Below are positions 59,317 to 64,000 of a stretch of 64,000 nucleotides of DNA, piece by piece (position 1 is the stretch's first letter; the number at the start of each line of letters is the position of its first letter). This stretch comes from Lysobacter sp. cf310. GTDB lineage: Bacteria > Pseudomonadota > Gammaproteobacteria > Xanthomonadales > Xanthomonadaceae. Location: assembly GCF_900114355.1 (NCBI RefSeq), contig NZ_FOSS01000001.1, positions 1,290,368-1,354,367 of the forward strand, given 5' to 3'. The notes below the pieces were generated by a model. It was not told where the DNA came from, did not search any database, and worked only from the letters and a program-made list of their open reading frames with translations. Both the position numbers and the translations under genes were made by a program.

Positions 59317-59352
59317 CTTTCAATTAGCTTTCGATGTTTGACATTTCGAAAG
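59317..59352. promoter_or_regulatory. Candidate AgaR operator 2 (repeated CTTTC)
   Basis: CTTTC occurs at 59317-59321 and 59328-59332 (11 bases apart, one helical turn) and an inverted GAAAG lies at 59348-59352 within TTTCGAAAG. The cluster ends 38 bases before the agaS ATG, a place suited to repression of the plus-strand arm. The repeated spacing resembles DeoR-family operators. Confidence 0.5.
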
Positions 59353-59390
59353 AAAACACAGATCGTGAGCGCGCCCAACAGGAACCATGA

Positions 59391-60548
59391 ATGGACGCTT
59401 CCCTGCTCCCCGATTTGTCCGCCTGGCAGCGCCTGGGCGGAGCCGACACCGCCCGTGAAATCGCGCAGCAGCCCGAGCTGTGGGTGCAGTTGGCGCAGGC
59501 GCTGGAGCAGACGCGCGCACGCATCGACGCCTTTCTCGGCGACTGGCTGCGCCAGCCCGGGCATCGGGTGATCTTCACCGGCGCCGGCAGCTCGGGCTTC
59601 ATCGCCGAGATGGTCGCCGACCAGATCAACGCGCAATGGCCGGCCGACGTACGCGCCCTGCACACCACCAGCCTGCTCACCCATCCCTCGCTGTACCTGC
59701 AGCGCGATCGTCCGACCCTGCTGGTGTCGTTCGCGCGCAGCGGCTCCAGCCCGGAAAGCACGGCCGCCGTGGATCTGGTGCGCGAGCGCGTGGCCGATGC
59801 GCGTTTCCTCGACATCACCTGCAACGGCGAGGGCGAACTCGCGCGGCGCGGACGCGACCGCGCCGACACGCTCACCCTGCTGATGCCGCCGCTGAGCTGC
59901 GACCGCGCCTTCGCCATGACCAGCAGCCTGAGCTGCATGCTGCTGGCGGCGCTGGCGGCGTTCGACACGGTGCCGTGGCCGCAACGCTTGCAACGCCTGC
60001 ACGATTTGGCCGCGCACCTGCACGATGCGCTCGACGATTGGGCGGCGCCGGTCGCGGCGCTGGCGCAGTCGCCGTACACGCGCGTGATCTATCTGGGCAG
60101 CGGACCGCTGGAGGCCCTGGCGCGCGAAGCCGCGCTCAAGCTGCTGGAACTCACGGCCGGGCGCGTGCTGGCCTTGGCCAACACGCCGCTGGGCTTCCGC
60201 CACGGCCCCAAGTCCACGCTCGACGGCGACACCCTGGTGGTGGTGCTGCGCAGCGCCGAAGCGGTGGCGCGCCGCTACGAACAGGACCTGCTGGACGAGC
60301 TGCGTCGCGACGGCATCGCCGGCCGCGTGCTCTCGGTGGGCCCCGCGCGCGGCGACGATGCCGACGGCGATTTCAGCCTGGACGCGCCGGCCCTGCCCGA
60401 TCCCTGGTTGGCGCCGCTGTGGCTGAGCATGGCCCAGCGCTACGCCCTGCTGCGTTCGGCCGCGCTCGGCCTGACGCCCGACAATCCCTTTCCCGACGGC
60501 ACCGTCAATCGTGTGGTCCAAGGCGTGATCGTCCATCGCCATGACTGA
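59391..60548 (+). CDS. agaS: Galactosamine-6-phosphate deaminase/isomerase (AgaS-type SIS-domain protein)
   Basis: A 385-residue cytoplasmic protein with two SIS (sugar isomerase) domains. The first has RVIFTGAGSSGFIAEMVADQ and LVSFARSGSSPESTAAVDLV; the second has VIYLGSGPLEALAREAALKL, the LANTPLGFRHGPKST motif and DNPFPDGTVNRVVQGVIVH at the end. The family AgaS converts galactosamine-6-phosphate to tagatose-6-phosphate with release of ammonia. A related function on glucosamine-6-phosphate (NagB-II) cannot be excluded by sequence alone, but the neighbouring agaZ favours the galacto form. It is the first gene of the plus-strand arm and overlaps the kinase gene by eight bases. Confidence 0.88.
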   Translation: MDASLLPDLSAWQRLGGADTAREIAQQPELWVQLAQALEQTRARIDAFLGDWLRQPGHRVIFTGAGSSGFIAEMVADQINAQWPADVRALHTTSLLTHPSLYLQRDRPTLLVSFARSGSSPESTAAVDLVRERVADARFLDITCNGEGELARRGRDRADTLTLLMPPLSCDRAFAMTSSLSCMLLAALAAFDTVPWPQRLQRLHDLAAHLHDALDDWAAPVAALAQSPYTRVIYLGSGPLEALAREAALKLLELTAGRVLALANTPLGFRHGPKSTLDGDTLVVVLRSAEAVARRYEQDLLDELRRDGIAGRVLSVGPARGDDADGDFSLDAPALPDPWLAPLWLSMAQRYALLRSAALGLTPDNPFPDGTVNRVVQGVIVHRHD

Positions 60549-61488
60549 TGCCGGCGCCCGCACGCGGACCTACTACGGCCTGGACATCGGCGGGACCAAG
60601 ATCGAATTGGTCGCCTGCGACGAGGCCATGCAGGTGCGCTATCGCCGCCGCGTGGCCACGCCGACGCAGGATTACGAGGCGTTCCAGCAAGCGGTGATCG
60701 AGCTGGTGCGCGGCGCCGACGCCGAGCTCGGCGACGGCGGCCTCGCGGTCGGCCTGGGCGTGCCCGGCGTGGTCGACCGCGACAGCGGGCGCCAGCTCAG
60801 CTCCAACGTGCCGGCGCTGACCGGCCAACGCGTCGAACAGGACCTGCGCGCACAGCTGCAACGTCCGCTGTATCTGGGCAACGACTGCCAATGCTTCGCC
60901 TTGTCGGAAGCCCAGGGTGGCGCGGCCGCCGACTATCCCAGCATGTTCGGCGCCATCCTCGGCACCGGCGCCGGCGGCGGTTATTGCCTGGAAGGCCGTC
61001 TGATCGCCGGCTACAACGGCATCGCCGGCGAATGGGGCCACTGGAGCGTGCCGGCCGCGCTGCTGCAGCGCCACGGCCTGCCGCTGCTGGATTGCGCCTG
61101 CGGCCTGCGCGGCTGCATGGAGCGCTACGTGTCCGGCAGCGGTCTGGCCCTGATCCACCAACAGCTCGGCGGCGACGCCGTCGACGCCAGCGCGATCGCG
61201 CAGCGCGCCGAACAAGGCGACGCGCAGGCGCGCCAGGCGCTGGCGATCCATCGCGACCTGCTCGGCTACGGCCTGGCCGGCCTGGTGCTGACGCTGGACC
61301 CGCACGTGATCGTGCTCGGCGGCGGCCTGTCCAAGCTCGATGCCCTGTATCGCGATCTGCCCGCCGCGGTGGCCACGCATCTGTTCGGCGGCCCGCGCGT
61401 GCCGCCGATCCTGCCGCCGCTGTTCGGCGATGCCGGCGGCGCACGCGGCGCCGCCCTGCTCGCGCGCCAACGCCATCGCACCGCCTGA
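60541..61488 (+). CDS. agaK: ROK-family sugar kinase (probable N-acetylgalactosamine kinase)
   Basis: A 315-residue cytoplasmic kinase. The ATP site is GLDIGGTKIELVACDE; AVGLGVPGVVDR, NVPALTG, YLGNDCQCFALSEAQGGAA (catalytic Asp) and GAILGTGAGGGYC follow; the ROK zinc motif is CACGLRGCMERYVSGSGL, with His and three Cys as ligands. Context points to GalNAc as substrate, giving GalNAc-6-phosphate for AgaA. The ATG overlaps agaS by eight bases. Specificity among HexNAc sugars cannot be told from sequence. Confidence 0.85.
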   Translation: MTDAGARTRTYYGLDIGGTKIELVACDEAMQVRYRRRVATPTQDYEAFQQAVIELVRGADAELGDGGLAVGLGVPGVVDRDSGRQLSSNVPALTGQRVEQDLRAQLQRPLYLGNDCQCFALSEAQGGAAADYPSMFGAILGTGAGGGYCLEGRLIAGYNGIAGEWGHWSVPAALLQRHGLPLLDCACGLRGCMERYVSGSGLALIHQQLGGDAVDASAIAQRAEQGDAQARQALAIHRDLLGYGLAGLVLTLDPHVIVLGGGLSKLDALYRDLPAAVATHLFGGPRVPPILPPLFGDAGGARGAALLARQRHRTA

Positions 61489-61504
61489 TCTCCGAGACCC
61501 GTCC

Positions 61505-62827
61505 ATGTCCGCCGTCCAAACCCTGATCGCCGCCCACCGCCGGGGCGAACCCGTCGGCCTGTACAGCGTGTGCTGCAGCAACGAACAGGTGCTGCTGGCC
61601 GCGATGCAGGTCGCGCGCGACTACGGCACCGTGCTGTTGATCGAGGCCACCTCCAACCAGGTCGACCAGTTCGGCGGCTACACCGGCATGACCCCGGCGC
61701 AGTACCGCGACTACGTGCTGGCGCTCGCGCGCGCCCAGGGCTTCCCCGGCGAACGCCTGATCCTGGGCGGCGATCATCTGGGCCCGAACGCCTGGCAGCA
61801 GCGCCCTGCCGCCGAAGCCATGGCGCATGCGCGCGATCTGATCGCCGCCTACGTCGGCGCCGGCTTCCACAAGATCCACCTCGACTGCAGCATGTCCTGC
61901 GCCGACGATCCCACGCCCCTGCCCGACGAGATCGTGGCCGCGCGCTCGGCGGACTTGGCGCGCGTCGCCGAACGCACCGCCGCGCAAGCCGGCCTGGCGC
62001 CGCCGGTCTACGTGATCGGCACCGAAGTGCCGGTGCCCGGCGGCGAAGCCTCGCTGGCCGACGGCGTCGCGGTCACCGAACCCGACGCGGCCGCGCGCAC
62101 GCTGGAGATCCATCGCCAGGCCTTCCTCGGGCCGGACCTCGCGCCGGCCTGGGAGCGCGTGATCGCGATGGTGGTGCAGCCCGGCGTCGACTTCGATCAC
62201 AGCCGCGTGCAGCACTACGATCCGCGGGCCGCGCACGCGCTCTCGGCCTTCGTCGAGAGCCAGCCGCGCATCGTCTACGAAGCGCATTCCACCGATTACC
62301 AGACCGAGGAGTCGCTGCACGCGCTGGTGCGCGACCACTACGCGGTGCTCAAGGTCGGCCCGGCCGCGACCTACGCCTACCGCGAGGCGGTGTTCGCGCT
62401 GGCCGCGATCGAACGCGAACTGCTGCCGCCGGCGCAGTGCTCCGACCTGGTCGAGGTGCTGGACCGTTGCATGCGCGAGCGGCCCGCGCACTGGCGCAAG
62501 CATTACCACGGCGACGAGCGCCAACTGCGCCTGCTGCGCGCCTACGCGCTCAGCGACCGCAGCCGCTACTACTGGGGCGAACCGGAAGTGCGGGCCGCGC
62601 TGCGCACGCTGATCGACAACCTGCGCCAGACCCCGCTGCCGGCGATCCTGCTCAGCCAGTTCATGCCCGAGCAGCAGCGCGAGGTCGAAGCCGGGCGCCT
62701 GGCCGCCGAGCCGCTGGCCCTGATCCGTCACAAGATCCACGGCCGCCTGGCCGAGTACGCGCGCGCCTGCGCCCGCAACCGGGCCGGGACCGGAAACGAA
62801 ACCTCCGCAGCCAACCCGCTTTCGTAA
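61505..62827 (+). CDS. agaZ: D-tagatose-1,6-bisphosphate aldolase subunit AgaZ/KbaZ/GatZ
   Basis: A 440-residue cytoplasmic protein with close resemblance to KbaZ throughout: LIEATSNQVDQFGGYTGMTP, LILGGDHLGPNAWQQRPAAE, IHLDCSMSCADDPTPLPDEI, YVIGTEVPVPGGEASLADG, VVQPGVDFDHSRVQHY, EAHSTDYQTEESL and ALSDRSRYYWG. In enterobacteria it is needed for stability and full activity of the class II aldolase subunit (KbaY/GatY), which splits tagatose-1,6-bisphosphate; elsewhere a direct kinase role has been proposed. No KbaY partner is in the window. Its presence separates this locus from a plain GlcNAc pathway. Confidence 0.93.
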   Translation: MSAVQTLIAAHRRGEPVGLYSVCCSNEQVLLAAMQVARDYGTVLLIEATSNQVDQFGGYTGMTPAQYRDYVLALARAQGFPGERLILGGDHLGPNAWQQRPAAEAMAHARDLIAAYVGAGFHKIHLDCSMSCADDPTPLPDEIVAARSADLARVAERTAAQAGLAPPVYVIGTEVPVPGGEASLADGVAVTEPDAAARTLEIHRQAFLGPDLAPAWERVIAMVVQPGVDFDHSRVQHYDPRAAHALSAFVESQPRIVYEAHSTDYQTEESLHALVRDHYAVLKVGPAATYAYREAVFALAAIERELLPPAQCSDLVEVLDRCMRERPAHWRKHYHGDERQLRLLRAYALSDRSRYYWGEPEVRAALRTLIDNLRQTPLPAILLSQFMPEQQREVEAGRLAAEPLALIRHKIHGRLAEYARACARNRAGTGNETSAANPLS

Positions 62828-62868
62828 GGCTAAGCTTTCGCTTCCGTTCCGAACCTCCAGGGCCCGTC

Positions 62869-63645
62869 ATGCGAAACACCCGCCAACGCCGGCAACAGAT
62901 CCTGCAGCTGCTGGTCCAGCACGGCAACGTGCAGGTCGCGGATCTGGTCGAACGCTACGGCGTGTCCTCGGTGACGATCCGCGCCGACCTGACCCATATC
63001 GAGTCGCAGGGCCTGGCCACGCGCAACCACGGTGGCGCCACCCTGGTGCGCACGCCGCCGCAGGAACAGGACATCCACGAGAAGGACGCGCTCAACCTGC
63101 CGCTGAAGGAATCCATCGGCGCGCACGCGGCGCGGCTGGTCAAGCCCGGCGACAACATCATCATCGATTCGGGCTCGACCACGATGACCCTGGCGCGCCA
63201 CCTGCGTCAGCATCGCGACGTCACCGTGATGACCAACGGCCTCAACATCGCCTGGGAACTGGCCAACGCGCCCGGCGTGGAATTGCTGCTCACCGGCGGC
63301 CTGCTGCGCAAGCAGTCGCTGTCGCTACAGGGCAGCCAGGCCGAGGCCAGCCTCAACCCCTACAGCTTCGACGCCGTGTATCTGGGCGTGGACGGCCTGG
63401 ACCTGCAGTTCGGCCTGACCACCCACCACGAGGCCGAAGCCAGCCTCAACCACCGCATGGTCGAGCACGCGCGCCGGGTCGTGGTGCTGACCGACGCCTC
63501 CAAGTTCGGACGCGTGAGCCTGCACCGGATCGCGCGCCTGGATCAGATCCACACCGTCATCACCGACGACGGCATCAGCAGCGAGTACCGCGAGGGACTG
63601 CAGCGGCTGGGCATCGAGGTGATCATCGCCGAGCCGCCACCTTGA
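62869..63645 (+). CDS. agaR: DeoR-family repressor (AgaR-type)
   Basis: A 258-residue regulator with an N-terminal DeoR helix-turn-helix (RQRRQQILQLLVQHGNVQVA, LVERYGVSSVTIRADLTHIE, GLATRNHGGATLV) and the DeoRC sensor domain (SIGAHAARLVKPGDNIIIDS, GSTTMTLARHLRQH, FDAVYLGVDGLDLQFGLTTH, VVVLTDASKFGRVSLHRIAR). DeoR repressors of sugar loci are released by phosphosugars. It lies in the same transcript as its likely targets, and putative operator elements are in the divergent region at 59181-59352. Its stop overlaps the agaA start. Confidence 0.92.
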   Translation: MRNTRQRRQQILQLLVQHGNVQVADLVERYGVSSVTIRADLTHIESQGLATRNHGGATLVRTPPQEQDIHEKDALNLPLKESIGAHAARLVKPGDNIIIDSGSTTMTLARHLRQHRDVTVMTNGLNIAWELANAPGVELLLTGGLLRKQSLSLQGSQAEASLNPYSFDAVYLGVDGLDLQFGLTTHHEAEASLNHRMVEHARRVVVLTDASKFGRVSLHRIARLDQIHTVITDDGISSEYREGLQRLGIEVIIAEPPP

Positions 63646-64000
63646 CCACGCCCCGCGTATTGCACGGCCGCATCCTCACCGCAACGGGATGGGTGCGCGG
63701 AAGCATCGAATTCGACCAACGCGTGCGCCGCATCCGCGCCGCGCACACGGACCGGGGCGGCGACGACGACGCGCTGATCCTGCCCGGCTTCATCGATCTG
63801 CACGTACACGGCGCCGCCGGCGTCGACCTGATGCAAGGCGGCGACGCCGCACGCACGATCGCGCGCACCCATGCGCGTCACGGCACCACCGCCCTGCTGG
63901 GCACCACCATGACCGCGCACGAGGACGACATCGTCCACGCCCTGCGCGGGCTCGCCGCGGCGATGGCCGCCCCCGAAGCGGGCATGGCGCGGGTGCTGGG
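63642..64000 (+). CDS. agaA: N-acetylgalactosamine-6-phosphate deacetylase, N-terminal part (NagA/AgaA family)
   Basis: The gene runs past the window end; 119 residues are visible. The start is a TTG overlapping the agaR stop (TTGA at 63642-63645), giving translational coupling. The amidohydrolase signature LPGFIDLHVHGAAGVDLMQG contains the metal-binding His pair, and ARTHARHGTTALLGTTMTAH follows, both as in NagA. It would remove the acetyl group from GalNAc-6-phosphate before AgaS acts. It can be told from the GlcNAc enzyme only by context. Confidence 0.88.
   Translation, partial: MTTPRVLHGRILTATGWVRGSIEFDQRVRRIRAAHTDRGGDDDALILPGFIDLHVHGAAGVDLMQGGDAARTIARTHARHGTTALLGTTMTAHEDDIVHALRGLAAAMAAPEAGMARVL

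Overview
The window is about 70% GC, densely coding DNA from a gammaproteobacterium, most likely a Lysobacter-type member of the Xanthomonadaceae. The main reasons are three proteins ending in an XVIPCD-type signal (the secretion tag of the Xanthomonadales bacteria-killing type IV secretion system), an AlgZ/AlgR-type pair beside hemC, short palindromic intergenic repeats built on GGGAGCGGC(G/A)TAAGCCGCGAT, a large TonB-dependent receptor beside secreted glycosidases, and the base composition. The genus is inferred; no rRNA or tRNA gene was found.

Layout. 1-2474: end of a molybdopterin oxidoreductase operon of DmsABC type, with a small membrane protein gene between the A and B subunits. 2584-5304: an orphan envelope protein, two families of intergenic repeats and hemC. 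5305-8786 (minus): LytTR regulator, sensor kinase, carboxylesterase and a TonB-domain lipoprotein. 8907-15199: heavy-metal efflux operon (czcI-like, czcC, czcB, czcA). 15444-20476: isoquinoline-1-oxidoreductase-type molybdenum hydroxylase (dihaem lipoprotein, large and small subunits, minus strand) divergent from its maturation genes xdhC and mocA. 20564-34000: mixed housekeeping and regulatory genes: two LysR regulators with their divergent targets, a methyltransferase, an NAD salvage pair (NadM-Nudix fusion and a NAMPT-type enzyme), a DedA-rhodanese fusion, a MASE2-GGDEF cyclase, an ABC exporter, a reductase-like protein and a glutathione transferase. 34001-37129 (minus): sigma factor, probable anti-sigma factor, HEAT-repeat and ankyrin-repeat operon, downstream of a large DUF5916-type envelope protein (37192-39444). 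39576-44494: three tandem paralogous putative type IV effectors, each with two HNH-like motifs and a C-terminal XVIPCD. 44798-49901: acnD and prpF of the 2-methylcitrate cycle with a divergent LysR gene.

49942-64000 is the most coherent system: a probable N-acetylgalactosamine glycan utilisation locus. One minus-strand arm makes a GH31 glycosidase with carbohydrate-binding modules, a TonB-dependent receptor, a secreted ricin-type lectin protein and a Tat-exported GH109-type enzyme. The divergent plus-strand arm makes the cytoplasmic pathway: AgaS (deaminase/isomerase), a ROK sugar kinase, AgaZ, the DeoR-type repressor AgaR and AgaA (deacetylase, cut by the window end). The 323-base divergent region holds CTTTC/GAAAG elements that look like AgaR operators.

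The two points most worth following are this GalNAc locus and the triple HNH effector array, which lacks any recognisable immunity gene. Almost all long open frames on the strand opposite these genes are codon-bias shadows and are omitted.
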